A stretch of DNA of 64,000 bases from Syngnathus acus (GCF_901709675.1 NC_051100.1:1-64000); one strand, 5' to 3'. Positions 11,358-24,000 are shown, counted from the first letter of the stretch. Numbers and translations: made by a program. The notes: generated by a model not told the origin, from the letters alone.

Positions 11358-13221
11358 TTGGTCCCCCCGTGAGATTTTGTTCCCCCTGCCGCGGGAGCGC
11401 GCACGCCTTATTTGGAAAGCGAAAAACCGATGTCGTACGGCGTCAGCACTACGTTGTTTTCAATAAAAACATGAAGACCTCACGTTTGCGTCAGTCAATT
11501 TTAATTTTCATAAAGGATTATTCTCATTTGATGTCTTTAAATTCATCCGCGTTGTGCCATTGAAGCGGGGTGCATTCAAAGACCAGTCGTACAGTCGGAA
11601 CACTCATTCCCTTCACCAAAAAGCAACAATATAATTAAGTGATCTCTTTGCATAAACCTCGATGCAAAGAAACTCCTCTTTTTGGGTACAGGCTACAAGG
11701 AGTATATATTACAAATACTTAATTGTGATCATCATTCATCCATCCATCCATTTTATTCCTCAGGTATTTTCAAAGCAAATTAATATTGTTGCATTTATTA
11801 ATTTGCTTTAAAATGACGCAATATAATTAAAAGCTGACACTGTAGCAATGTCAAACGTGTTCATTTAAGAAAAAGCCACACACGTTTTGTGATCAAATCT
11901 TTCATAACGAGAATGATTTGAGTGAATTGATTTGAATGAATAATTGAGAAGAGATTTCAGTTCTGAAGGCTCCTTTTGTCCCAAGCAAAGTGACAGATGG
12001 TGGGGAGGGGGGATAAAAATGGTAAGGAACTCTATAAAAATGTCAAGCCGTGAGGATATGTCCCCCCCCCCCCCTTTATTTTGAGAACGGTGAGTGCTGG
12101 ACTGCAGCTGTTTTTTTTTTCTCTGTCTTCCTGGGGGTCTGTTCAGGTTGTGTGAAATTTTTGAACAGGTTCCCTCATTCCTAGGCCAAATTACAGGGCT
12201 GGAACAAATCCTCACAGCTGCCCCGTGAGGATATGTTCCCCCCCCCTTATTTTGAGAACGGTGAGTGACTGAGTGAAAAAACGCTGGAGTCCAGCACTCA
12301 CCGTTCTCAAAATAAGGGGGGGGAGACATATCCTCACCGGGCAGCTGTGAGGATGTGTCCCCCCCCTGTAATTTGGCCTAGGAATGAGGGAACCTGTTCA
12401 AATTTTTCACACAACCTGAACAGACCCCCAGGAAGACAGAAAAAAAACATCTGGAGTCCAGCACTCACCGTTCTCAAAATAAAGGGGGGGGGGGGGGGGA
12501 AACATATCCTCACGGCTTGACATTTTTATAGAATTCCTGTTACAATTTTTATCCCCCCTCCCCACCATCTGTCACTTTGCTTGGGACAAAAGGAGCCTTC
12601 AGAACTGAAATCTCTTCTCAATTATTCATTCAAATCAATTCACTCAAATCATTCTCGTTATGAAAGATTTGATCACAAAACGTGTGTGGCTTTTTCTTAA
12701 ATGAACACGTTTGACATTGCTATAGTGTCAGCTTTTAATTATATTGCGCTGTCATTTTAAAGCAAATTAATAAATGCAACAATATTAATTTGCTTTGAAA
12801 ATACCTGAGGAATAAAATGGATGGATGGATGATGATCACAATTAAGTATTTGTAATATATACTCCTTGTAGCCTGTACCCAAAAAGAGGAGTTTCTTTGC
12901 ATCGAGGTTTATGCAAAGAGATCACTTAATTATATTGTTGCTTTTTGGTGAAGTGAATGAGTGTTCCGTCTGTACGACTGGTCTTTGAATGCACCCCGCT
13001 TCAATGGCACAACGCGGATGAATTTAAAGACATCAAATGAGAATAATCCTTTATGAAAATTAAAATTGACTGACGCAAACGTGAGTTCTTCATGTTTTTA
13101 TTGAAAACGTAGTGCTGACGCCGTACGACATCGGTTTTTCGCTTTCCAAATAAGGCGTGCGCGCTCCCGCAGCAGGGGGAACAAAATTTCACGGGGGAAC
13201 CAAATCACGCACAACAACGGT
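11340..13221. repeat. 1.9-kb near-perfect inverted repeat (palindrome)
   Basis: The left arm 11340-12267 is the reverse complement of the right arm 12295-13221, with a 27-nt centre. The arms match throughout with few differences, for example ACAGTCGGAACACTC on the left against the complement of GAGTGTTCCGTCTGT on the right. Within each arm a segment containing CCTTATTTTGAGAACGGTGAGTG next to a poly-C run occurs twice (about 12051-12100 and 12225-12267, mirrored at 12295-12345 and 12460-12516). The structure therefore has four nested copies. It could be a foldback DNA element or a palindromic duplication. No transposase frame is visible. Confidence 0.9.
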
Positions 13222-13339
13222 ACACAGTAAAAATAAATGTGGCTCTTATTCTCTGACTGGTTGGCCACCCCTGAGCTAGGGTTAGCTACTCAGCTACACA
13301 TTGCTATTACACAGTGAACGCTAGCTACATCGACAACTT

Positions 13340-14384
13340 TAGTCAAACTACACAAACGTAAATCTCTAAACGCAATGAGTTGTATTTACCTTGTACGTTC
13401 TAGACGGTCCAGTTGCAAGCAGAAAATAAAGATATTTCTGTTGATAATCGTCGTGTTTGTATCCGCTGTCTCGCTCACGGCAATCCGCGCCCACAGATTT
13501 GAATCTTGGCGGGATTTCCGCCAATTGACGTCACTGCCGCGGCACATGACTGCGACGCAATACCCGCTTATCTGAAACGGTAAAGTTAAAAGTAGAGTTA
13601 AATAAAGTTTTTTTTTTTTTTTAATCAACGCAATAATTTACAAATGTTGACCAGAAAGAATCGTCGAAATTCGGAGTCTGTGGCTGGAAGCAGACGCCGA
13701 GTTCGACGTCCCCCCCAAACGCCACACTCACTCGCTTTTCAGGGCTACAAAAGTACTTCTTTTTAAAAACAATGAGTTGTATTTACCGTGTACGCTCTAG
13801 ACGGTCCAGTTGCAAGCAGAAAATAAAGATATTTCTGTTGATAATCGTCGTGTTTGTATCCGCTGTCTCGCTCACGGCAATCCGCGCCCACAGATTTGAA
13901 TCTTGGCGGGATTTCCGCCTATTGACGTCATTGGCGCGGCACATGACTGCGACGTAATACCCGCTTATCTGAAACGGTAAAGTTAAAAGTAGAGTTAAAT
14001 AAAGTTTTCTTTTTTAATCAACGCAATAATTTACAAACGTTGACCAGAAAGAATCGTCGAAATTCGGAGTCTGTGGCTGGAAGCAGACGCCGAGTTCGAC
14101 GTCCCCCCCCCAAACGCCACACTCACTCGCTTTTCAGGGCTACAAAAGTACTTTTTAAAAACAATGAGTTGTATTTACCGTGTACGCTCTAGACGGTCCA
14201 GTTGCAAGCAGAAAATAAAAATATTTCTCATGTTAGTCGTCGTGTTACTATCCGCTGTCTCTCGTTCGCCGCCATCGCCAGTTTCCTTCCTGTTGCGAGC
14301 CACGCCCACGGATTTGAATTTTGGCGGCAGTTCCGCCCAATGACGTCATATCCGCGTCACGTGACCACGACGTAGCAGACGTCA
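13340..14384. repeat. Tandem ~400-bp repeat, three copies, each with TGACGTCA
   Basis: Copies begin near 13370, 13767 and 14159. Copies one and two are nearly identical; copy three diverges after its first 70 bp. Each has a start ATGAGTTGTATTTACC, then GACGGTCCAGTTGCAAGC, a segment ending GGATTTCCGCC, and a full palindromic CRE, TGACGTCA, at 13526, 13923 and 14341. Between copies are a T-rich stretch, CAGACGCCGAGTTCGACGTC and a poly-C run. The short open frames at 13375-13575 and 13772-13957 have an uncharged stretch that resembles a signal peptide, but they are open only because the copies are nearly identical. I do not call them genes. Confidence 0.85.
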
Positions 14385-14885
14385 TTCAAGATTCAAGAGT
14401 TTTTTATTCGCCATGTTTGAGCGTGCCAAACAAGGAATTTGACTTCGGTAAATCACACCCTCTCTTCAACATTTAGGTGACTAACAACACTCAGGACATG
14501 TGAAAAATGGCAAATATTCTCAAACATCCCCTGATCTTAAACTCCCAAAAGGGCAAGGAAAAACTCAAAACTCCAGCTAGGGGAAATGAGAAACCTTGAG
14601 AAGAGACCACAGATGGGAAGCCTGGGGGAAGAAGCTGTCTCTGTGTCTGCTGGTTTTGGCGTACCGAGCTCTATAACGCCGTCCGGAGGGGAGTAGTTCA
14701 AACGGACTGCAACCTGGGTGAGAAGGGTCTGTAGAGATGTTCCTTGCACATTTCCTGGTCCTGGACAGGTACAAGTCTTGGATAGATGGGAGGTTGATTC
14801 CAATGATCTTTTCTGCAGTCCTGATTGTTCGTTGCAGTCTGTGCTTGTCTTGTTTGGAGGCCGATCCAACCAGTCATATAGCAAC
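14385..14885 (-). mobile_element. 3' end of an L2-like LINE
   Basis: On the minus strand the C-terminal end of a LINE ORF2 is readable: an IIGINLPSIQDLYLSRTRK-like stretch, then DPSHPG, FELLPSGRRYR, then TSRHRDSFFPQA. This is the well-known C-terminal signature of L2-type elements. A short 3' tail follows, ending in TTGAATCTTGAATG at the left edge. The 5' part is missing and frames switch, so it is a dead truncated copy. It sits inside or beside copy three of the CRE-bearing tandem repeat. Confidence 0.82.
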
Positions 14886-14942
14886 CGCTGTTTTGTTTAG
14901 TAGACTTACAGTTGTTATGCATTGACATAATGGCGCACACTC

Positions 14943-15075
14943 AAAATAGATTTAAATCAAATAAGTCTTCCTCCCACTGCCTTTTAAACAAGTTAACTGC
15001 CCACGGATTTGAATTTCGGCGGAAGTTCCACCTATTGACGTCATGTCCGCGTCACATGACTGCGACGTAGCAACG
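14943..15075 (-). repeat. Inverted stray copy of the subtelomeric repeat plus a fourth CRE unit
   Basis: Positions 14955-15003 read, on the minus strand, as the subtelomeric family signature (TGGGCAGTTAACTTGTTT, then AAGACTTATTT) that otherwise lies in plus orientation at 8880-10850. Directly next, 15001-15075 repeats the end of the ~400-bp tandem unit, including ACGGATTTGAATTTCGGCGG and TGACGTCA at 15036. This shows shuffling of local repeat blocks. Confidence 0.75.
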
Positions 15076-15082
15076 TGATATA

Positions 15083-15480
15083 GCAACCGCTCTTTTGTTT
15101 AGTAGACTTACAGATTTTGTGCGTTGATACAATGGCGCACTGGTTAGTATCGCCACTTCTCTAACATGATGCGAGTTTGACTCCGGTCTTGGCACTTTTT
15201 CTTTTCTCCCTTGTCTGTATGTATATACCATTATATTATTTTTATTGTCATATAAAGGATATTGTATCCCAGGGTTTATTTAGACCAGAAAAGTATTTGT
15301 CCTAGTTTGGTCCGGACCAAAAGCGCTGTTTATTCAGTAAACTTAGTTTTACGCCCCGACGTAGTGGCGCACTAGATAATACGGCCGCCTCATGTGCATC
15401 GTGTAGCGAGTTCGACACTGAGCTCAGCATTTTTTTCCTTCATGTATATACCTTATTTTAATTATCTTATTAAGGATATT
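15083..15480 (+). mobile_element. Two tandem tRNA-like SINE heads
   Basis: Two related segments about 230 bp apart (near 15089 and 15320) share a stretch ending in TGGCGCACTGG or TGGCGCACTAG, which resembles a Pol III A box. Each is followed 30-45 nt later by a B-box-like GAGTTTGACTCC or GAGTTCGACACTG. Each then has a pyrimidine-rich part, TGTATATACC and AAGGATATTGT. A piece of the same unit is seen at 14880-14943. The cloverleaf is imperfect, so these are not called tRNA genes. A tRNA-derived SINE family is the best explanation. Confidence 0.6.
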
Positions 15481-16568
15481 GTGTACTCGAGATTGAGGGC
15501 GCAGAGTTGCTGTTTCAACGCGCCTTTGATGACATCACAGTTGCTCAGCGGTTTCTGAAGCTCAGCTGTGATTGGCGGTTAACTGAGTAACCGTGATGTC
15601 ATTTTTCCCGCAAGTACCAGAACCGTGTTTGAAAATACAATAAAGTCCTTACCTTTCAAAGGCACATTTGAATGCATTGGCAGATTTGTCTCATTGAAAA
15701 TTTTTGCAAGAAAACGACACTGAATTAGGAGCATGCACATATCAAAATAGACCCGAGAAACTGGGACTTCATCCATCCCATTGCTGAATACAGGACACCG
15801 CACCGCACTGCCACACCCAAACAAATATTCACATACCTCTTTGTTTGACTCAACCTAAATAGAGACATCATGGAAAATCGACTTTTTTTGCTTTTAAAAT
15901 CATTTTCTCTAATATGCGTTTGTGGAATACGAGTTAAGCAGCAAAATTCTCCCATTTGTATCCAACTTCGGGGTTAGCCATTTTGCCAATTGCTGTTGAC
16001 TGGAAATGACGTCACGGTTGACAGATCTCTTGTCACAACCAATGACCAGTTTTCTGAAACTGAATTGTGACATCATTTTCACTCAACAGTAAGTGGCAGA
16101 ATGGCCGCCACAAAACAGGTGGAGTTTGCCTACTTAATTTATATTCCACGAGCGAAACATTGCTTGGGAAAATGTGTTTCAACAAGTTGAGCTACACACA
16201 ACATATCGTTAATATTTGGGGGTTGACTTTGCCTTTAAGAATGCTTTTTGTTAGACAGCAATATAATGCGCTTGACTGCAAAAAGGAGTGGCCCCAATAC
16301 TTTTCTTGAAAATGACAAAAGAGTGTCAACAGACCAAGCTTTGTCTTAGTGAATGATTTTCAGTAGAAATTAGAAGGAAAAAAAAAGTCAATATTATATT
16401 TCAATGTAATTACAGTCAGAAACGCATTTTGTCTGACACAGAAAACAGGAACCTCGAGTGAACACGTTTGCTCACTGTATATTACTGGGGGTGAGATGGG
16501 AGCAAAGTTTCAGACAAAAAGTGTTGGAATGTGGCTGGCTCGGCCCATTGTGATGCACAATGGCTTCT
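15481..16568. other. Gene-poor interval with two small related inverted-repeat elements
   Basis: Two elements share ends and a centre. At 15529-15602 the ends are ATGACATCAC and GTGATGTCAT. At 16006-16076 they are ATGACGTCAC and GTGACATCAT. Both have TTTCTGAA in the middle. They look like very small MITEs. The rest (15603-16005 and 16077-16568) holds no gene or recognised repeat; the right part is presumably the zswim8 3' UTR and its downstream flank. I did not find an AATAAA on the minus strand close to the zswim8 stop. Confidence 0.5.
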
Positions 16569-19500
16569 TCAAGGTGAAAACGTTGCCATCTCCATGGAAA
16601 TGCGCTGCCATAGCTCCTTAGTCTGTTTGCCTCTCTTCAGGTTCTGAAGCACATCGTTTAACTGCATGACACCCACGGGTGTGAGACAGAAAGCGGCTCT
16701 GGCGCTGCGGATGATGTTGACAAAGTCATCGTAGTCGGCGGGTGTCAAGTGAATGAGCCTGTGATGGATATACTGCAAAGAAAAAAGGAGAAAGGCTGAT
16801 TGCCAAACAATTCAGCAAAAAAGCACAGAAAAACTCGTCAACTCCATTCCTTGTTCCAAGCGCTGTGCTGGGAGCTTTTACTATAATACTAATCAATTGG
16901 AGCAGATATTTACTAGTAAATAAATATTCAATAACAGTCATCAGATTTAGTAGTCGCACAAGTGCAAGTGTATGGAAACATTGACTTGCAGTGTCAAGTT
17001 TTAGGAGAAAAACATTGTATGTCCTGAACGAACAATTTTAACTCAGGGAAACCGCCGTCTATTCCTGTTTTTCTTCAAAAAGGGTCTTTGACCTGTTTGC
17101 CCTGTGTCACAAAGCCCCAGAAAACCTAGATCCTCCGATCACTGCAACACGCAAGGCCCCTCCGCAGTGGTTAAGGGGACGGCTCCTTCATCTACTGACT
17201 CTGAAAATGCTAAGTATCACCTCTTTGGCAACCTTGGAATTTTGGTACCATACCTGCAGGTAGGAATGTTGGCAGCGCTGCACAAGCTGGTGGAAGGCAG
17301 GAGTTCTGAGGTGGGTGTGAAAGTGAGCAGGATTCAGCCTCTGAAGTGCCTCCATTATGATCTCCTGTAGAACAAATGGACTCAGGACACCTTTAGCCGC
17401 TCCCACGCAGAATTGGTACACATAGTTGACTCCTGACAAAACACAATACGACACAAGTTGCTCAAGACAGTTTGATCAACATCTGAGGGAGGCTGACGGC
17501 GGTGATGGCCAGGCAATGCAGTGTTTTTAATTCATCCATATAGCATACAATGCCATGCAATAAAATAGCACTTTATTTATAAAGCACGGTCAATTAAAAA
17601 AACAAAAAAAACAAATTGTACAGTAGTATTAATATGCAGCGAAAAATAGAGCAACAACAAGGTCAGTCTTTTGTTGGGTCAAAGACTAATTAGCTCTGCC
17701 AGCTGGTATAAAGGACCCTCGCAGCCCTGGCAACATTGAGCAGGGGCTGTTTCATTTGAAGAGAGTGCAAGTCATCATTTTTGTAAGGCATGATAAACTA
17801 CATGTGTGATGTGTGTGCCAGCTTTCAAAGTTAAAGTCCCAATGATCGTCACACACACACATCTGGGTGTGGTGAAATTTGTCCTCTGCATTTAACCCAT
17901 CCCCGTGTGATTTTGAGCCATCCCCCGGGGGAGAGGAGAGCAGTGAGCAGCAGCGGTGCCGCGCTCGGGAATCATTTGGTGATCTAACCCCCCAATTCCA
18001 ACCCTTAATGCAGAGTGCCAAGCAGGGAGGCAATGGGTCCCATTTTTATAGTCTTTGGTATGACTCGGCCGGGGTTTGAACCCACAACCTTCCAGCCTCA
18101 GGGCGGACACTCTACCACTAGGCCACTGAGCTGGTCGTTCATATGTTTCATATGTTTTTACGAGTGTTAAGACCTTGAAAATATGCATTTTTTTTTTTTT
18201 TTTTTAAAGAAACTGCATTGCCACAGCAACAGTGTTGGACAAAATAAAAAGTTTAGCTAGCGTTTTTCTTTTTATATTTTGAAGACAGCTAATATACTGC
18301 ACACAAAATTAGCACACTGTCATTATATATCTATGTATTTTACCCAAACAAATGCTTATAACAAATAGGCTCACCGAGTCTTGAAGCAAGTGCCAAAAGC
18401 CATTTGACGTCATCTGTGTAGGGTGGGCTTCGGGAAAAGTTGTTTGGGTGATCATTATGAGCTCTCCTTCCCAGCATCTCCAACGCTAGCATACCTGAGA
18501 AAAGGAGGTGGAATTTTATTGTTATTAGGTTGTGTAGCTAGGGTTAGGGGGGGGGATTCAGTTTTCTAGTAGCATTCATACCGCAGAGCGTGTGTGCGAC
18601 ATGAGCGCAATCAATAGGCTCAGCGAAAAGGCTAGCAGTCACAACAGCGCCAACTAAGGAAACCATCAAGTGCAACAAGTAAACAAAGGCAAAGCTCCTA
18701 AGGCAGTGCGCTGTAACAAAAGAAAGACGCCTGCTGGTGAGAGGCCTAAATGATATAATAGACTAGAGATCCGCCACAGTTAGTATTTTTGAAACATTTA
18801 CAGAATGTTTGAAGAAGAGAAAACAATTCTCACCAACTCTATAGGCAGAATGGAGATAGTGCATGCCCTGCTGACTGATTGGCTGAAGGTGTTCATCCTC
18901 TGCAGGGTAGGAAGTGCTCGCCAGTAGACTCGGCTGGGAGGAAAGCGAGGAACCCTGGATAGCCTGAAAGGTGGAGCCGGTATGGAGATTGCCAACTAAA
19001 AAAAGATGACAGATGTGGTCAGTTCTTGGTCTCAAATGTACACAAAAAAAGCAAACCCAGCCAGTCCTGACCTGCTACAGTCGAGTTCATTGGCAGACTG
19101 CTCTCTGAATGATAGGGATAGGCAATCTGAGTCATGGGCGGCACGGGGATTGCAGGGAAGCTCACAGCACTTGCTGCCATGGAAGGCGAGGGAGCAGTAG
19201 CCACAGAAAAAGGGTACTGGGCACCAAAAAAGGCTGGGTGGATACCCTGTCGGTGAGACAAAAACACAGCAGTGAGAAAGGAAGAAAGAAACTTGCCCTC
19301 AGCTGTGTTAGGAATGTCGCAATTAGTAATTGGTGGGGGGAGCAGGTTGGGGTAAAACAAATTAAGGGAACAAGGCAGGGACAGACTATCGTGTCATGAA
19401 TTAGACCAACAACATGTTACAGAAAGAACCTCCTCACCTGGGAGAAAATAGTTAAGGCAACAAGGCAGGGACAGACTATAATGTCATGAATTAGATCAAC

Positions 19501-20976
19501 ATATTACAGCAAGAGCCTCCTCACCTGTGGGTATGTACCTCCAGACAGAGGAAAGACAGCCGGTCTTGGTGTGTGCTGAAGAGGATGACCCAAGTATTGG
19601 GGGGAACAAAGGGGGGGACAAACTGTGGGCAGATGGGTCTGTATGGTGGCGTAGGGGTGAAGGCCATGTGTATGAGCATGGACCATAACCTGCCCTGACA
19701 TGCCGTGGGACTGATATATGTTGGAACCCACAGAGATAACTGGTACAATAGCTGCCGCCGCCGTAACTGCTACTCCGGCCGACTCCGCATTGGTCGTTCC
19801 CACCCCGCAGCTGGTCTCTGGGGTCCTTCTGCTTACACATCCCTTGGCCCCACATCGCCCCAAAGTCTCTCTTTGTTGACTTAAGCCTCCTCCTATGATC
19901 GAATGCTCATACAGCCAGTACCACTGATGCGCCACCTCAAACAATACCTCAGGATAAACACCTCCACCTTTAGCTGCTTCTTCGACAGCTACACAGGCTT
20001 TTTCTAGCATCGCGTTGTCCTGGAATGAAGGTGGGGGAGAAGGAGAGAGGAGAGCGGAAAAAAAAAAATAAAAAATATGGTTAACTGCATCCATTTGTAA
20101 CTTTATATTATTTTAGTCTGCCTTCATAGCCTCATTTTGGATTTGACAATCAAACTGACAACAGTTAGAAGAAATATTAGAGCACCTGTTCTTTGCACTG
20201 CACCAAGGCTCTCTGGATCTCATTCGGGTTCAGAGCGTGTGCATGAGGCAGGCAGCTGAGAGCCAGTTCGGCAGCTGCACGGACCATATTGAGGTCCCTC
20301 GCCCGTGAGGCCCGATCGGCCAATGACGCCACTTCTGGCGGTGTGAGGTGACCATCCCAACACTCCATCAAAATGTTGAGGGCAGCACTACCAATCTCCA
20401 TAGCTTGTCCTGAAAGGGTATGGTAAATGGCAAATGAGAAAAATAAAAAAAATAAAAAAAAGCATACACCTTGACAGTGAGTTAGAGCAGCAATTGAAAT
20501 CCCCAAATTGTGTATTGGCACTGTCAACACTTTCAGTACATAAGGTTCACTCAACACGTCCGTCCACAATGTACCAAAACACACCAGTAATCCAGGACAC
20601 ATGTGATGAGTAGGTTCTGGACAGCCAGTTGGGAGAGACAAAGTTGTGGAGGCCGAGGGCATATAGGCCAATCTCAAAGGCGCACAGATGAAGGTTTCTG
20701 TGAGGTCCCTGATGCACTCCGCTAACAGACGGCTGGGTGAAAATGGAAGTAGATGAGTTTCCTCCAGCTTTGATGAGCACAGTCTTTGCTAACTCAAAGT
20801 AAAAGTGAGCCGCGGCCTCTGACGGCTGGTTGGGGACATGAGGCGCGTGGCATTCCGGACGACGTCCTTTGTATCTAAATGCAGAGAGGAAAATACATCT
20901 AGAATCATCGAACAATACCGTCGCAGGTAGGGTGTGACATCCCTGGTGAAAGGTTTGATTGTTGAAGTATTTGTGG

Positions 20977-21011
<35 letters not shown>

Positions 21012-24000
21012 ACAAGAAGCGCTTACCTGCTGGTGTCCGTGCTCTTGGCCCTGGCACCGCACCCTGCACGATTTGATCCGCTAGAGGAGGAGGATCCCAA
21101 AGAATCTGAAGACGAGCTACTGATGCTGTCGCTATCTTGGCCCCGACCCCACGACGTCGCCGTCCATCCGCCTCGTAATGGCCGTCGGCTCAGAGTGGGA
21201 GAACTGTCTGAGGTCGTCTCCGGAGCGCTGCTGTCAATACTTGCCATACCTGTGCGGGCAGATTACATGAAAAGTCAATCTATTCTTTGTTATCGTCATC
21301 ATTAAACACAATTCAAAACATCAAGGTAGTATTTGCTTAGGGTTTGAGTGTGAACCGTGCTGCTACGATAGAAATATACATACAACATGTAAGGTGAATC
21401 AAAATGAAACCAATTGCCTGTGGTACCAGTGTGTTTCTTCTTCTGTCGGGCAGGAGATCCCCAGCAACGTTGGCTGTATCCACAGCGTTCCCCAAGTGCC
21501 ACTCTGCTCGACACGGTGTTGTCAAGCTTGAATGTGCTTGACTCGCTTTGATAGTCACTTTGATTGCCTCCCGGGACTAGACGGAAGGAAGCAAAGCCGT
21601 ACGATACAATACAAATCAATACACATACTCTGAAGCAGCAATAAGAAGAAGGTGGAATGGTTTGATCGAATCAAGAACTGACATGAGTTGAATCGTTTAA
21701 AGGTGGAATGGTTGGAATTGCAGTCAAGAACTGTAGAAATTAGAGGGGGAAAAACTGAATGAGTCCAAATACTTGTGGGAGAATGTAGAGTTCTTGGAAT
21801 AAGTAGACATATCGGTTAAAATACATACAAATTAGAAAAGAACAAGTCAATTCTTCAATATTTGGGGGAAAACGGCGAATCTTTTATATGTGGCAATTTG
21901 GGGAATGGTGATTTGAATGAGCCTACGGTTGTGACTTTCTATTGGCAATGATGTCAATGAGGAGGACATTTTGCAAGGACCACATCTCACAATGCTTACC
22001 AAGATTAGGAGCGCTGCGTCCTGCAGTGCTGTTCTGCACCGATTTCTGCTCATCCGCCGGCTCTTGGCGAGCCAATGCGGCGGCGGCAGCAGCAGCAGCA
22101 GCAGACGTGGAGTTGAAAGATGTGCTTCCACACGAAGTCGAAGGGCCGTGTTTGGATGGGCTGCGTTGGCTGGATGCTGCGGGCTTGTTGGAGTAGAAGG
22201 AACTCAGGGTCTGAGGTTTGTGTGTCTGACCCTCTCTGTCTAATAATTTATCAAGGATCTGAAGACGGACAGATGACAGAAGAGAGGATAGTGTTGAGTA
22301 AGCAAGGGAATGAAAAACGCAAGCATGTACAAACAACCAAAGTGACATTTCCTTTGGCCTTCACTCAAATGCTGGGCGGAGAAAATAGCTGGTGTCGTAG
22401 ATCATTCTAAGAAGAATCAGGTTCATCAAACATGACTGAGAAAAGTGGAGCGAAAGCAGCTACTCTACTGGATTTGGTTGTGTTCTTGGAACCTCTCCAA
22501 GAGGTGACCTTTTCAGCTCAAGTATAATTTCTCTCGTGGTTCCAGTGCGCACAGCAACCTGTGAAAGAAGTTTCTTTGCCCTTAAATGAATCCAAAGGAC
22601 AACCGTGCCCTTAACATGGAACAGCAAAATGTTGTCTTTCTGGAAGCTTCCGCTATTGCGAACGAGGCGCTGACGTTGAATTTTCATCTGTACACAATGT
22701 ATCGTCGTCTATATATATATATGAAAGCGTCTCTCTTGAACAACATGTTTGTCAGCACAGAATGTTCTTACCTTCTTGAGCTTGGTCTGGTCATCTTTAT
22801 ATGTGATCATGAGGGCCAGAGCCAGATCTCCCTTAACCCTTCTTGTTCCTTCACAAAGCAGAGGATGTTCTGCTTCACTTACTGTGGTCTTCATGCCTGC
22901 ATACACAATTAAAGATGATTGGGTCTGGAGAAGACAAAAAACGTGCGAGGGACAAGGCGAGACAGACGCAAGTGGTGCTATTGGGATTGAGCCTATGACT
23001 CCCAATTTAATGACCCGCTGGATAAAGTGGCTCGGGAGAGGGAAGTCTGCCTTTCTCTGCTAAAGCCGTTGAACCCACCCGCATAAGCGGACGGAAATCC
23101 ACAGAATGAATCGCTATCGTACATTGTACAGACAAACGCCTTCATTCTAATGATGACACTACATATTACCGTTTCAAGTGCAAAATGAAGAAGAAACAGC
23201 AATCTGCGAGCGGAGCATATGTACTTACCTAGTGCTGAAACAGCTGCATCAAAGCCAAGCTCTTCATCGCCCGGCTTTTCACTGCTTACCTTGCGACTGG
23301 AGGAGCTGCAGCCAGTTGGAGAGACAACTGGACAAAGACAAAAACGGGTTGTTTGGAATTTCTACCCCAGTAAGGCTATTTGACATCATAACAGACAAGG
23401 AAGATTATTTGTCAAGAATTCAACAGATGATGATGATAATAACAAAAACAAATAATGCAACACGTAAACAGATGACGATAAAAGTGGCAAGTGCGAGACA
23501 AAGACTGAGCCACATTCGGTTCTTACCCGGGGCAGAGAGGACATCAAAAATAAAGCTGGCCAACATGAGAGGAGGGACTGGTCTGTAACCACAGTAGTTT
23601 CCATCTCGGAGTTGCACAGCCCTCTCTCTGATGAGCGACATTTCCGGAAGACCCATAGGAAGTTTCTTCAACAAAGCCACAATATCTGACTCTTGGTAAG
23701 CCAGCTTCACCTGGTTAATTCACAAAGAGTAAGTCCGTCTTCTACGTGAAATACATTCGTTCGTATTTATGGCGTTAGATAGGGGCCAAAAGTTTAAAAC
23801 TTCCAACTCAAAAAAGGCATGTGTTGAGTTTGAATTTTGAAAGAAAAATAAAGCGGTGCTGATGGTGTATGTCAGGGTTTTCCAGATTATCTTGATCGTA
23901 TGATTATGTTGGAATGTAACCTGTAATAAATAACCTAGCTAGATTAGTTTTATGCTTATGTTGGAATGTAACCTGTAATAAATGACCTCGCTTGTCCCAT

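Noticed and set aside
11865-12329. 154-codon minus-strand ORF
   Set aside because: It crosses the centre of the palindrome and poly-C runs, and repeats its own sequence. It is low-complexity and not protein-like.
13375-13957. Two near-identical small ORFs with a signal-peptide-like hydrophobic stretch
   Set aside because: They lie in a tandem DNA repeat whose copies are nearly identical at every position. The third copy shifts in sequence and loses the ORF. No synonymous-site bias can be claimed.
15130-15430. tRNA genes
   Set aside because: A- and B-box-like motifs are present but imperfect, and stems do not pair cleanly by eye. A SINE origin explains them better.
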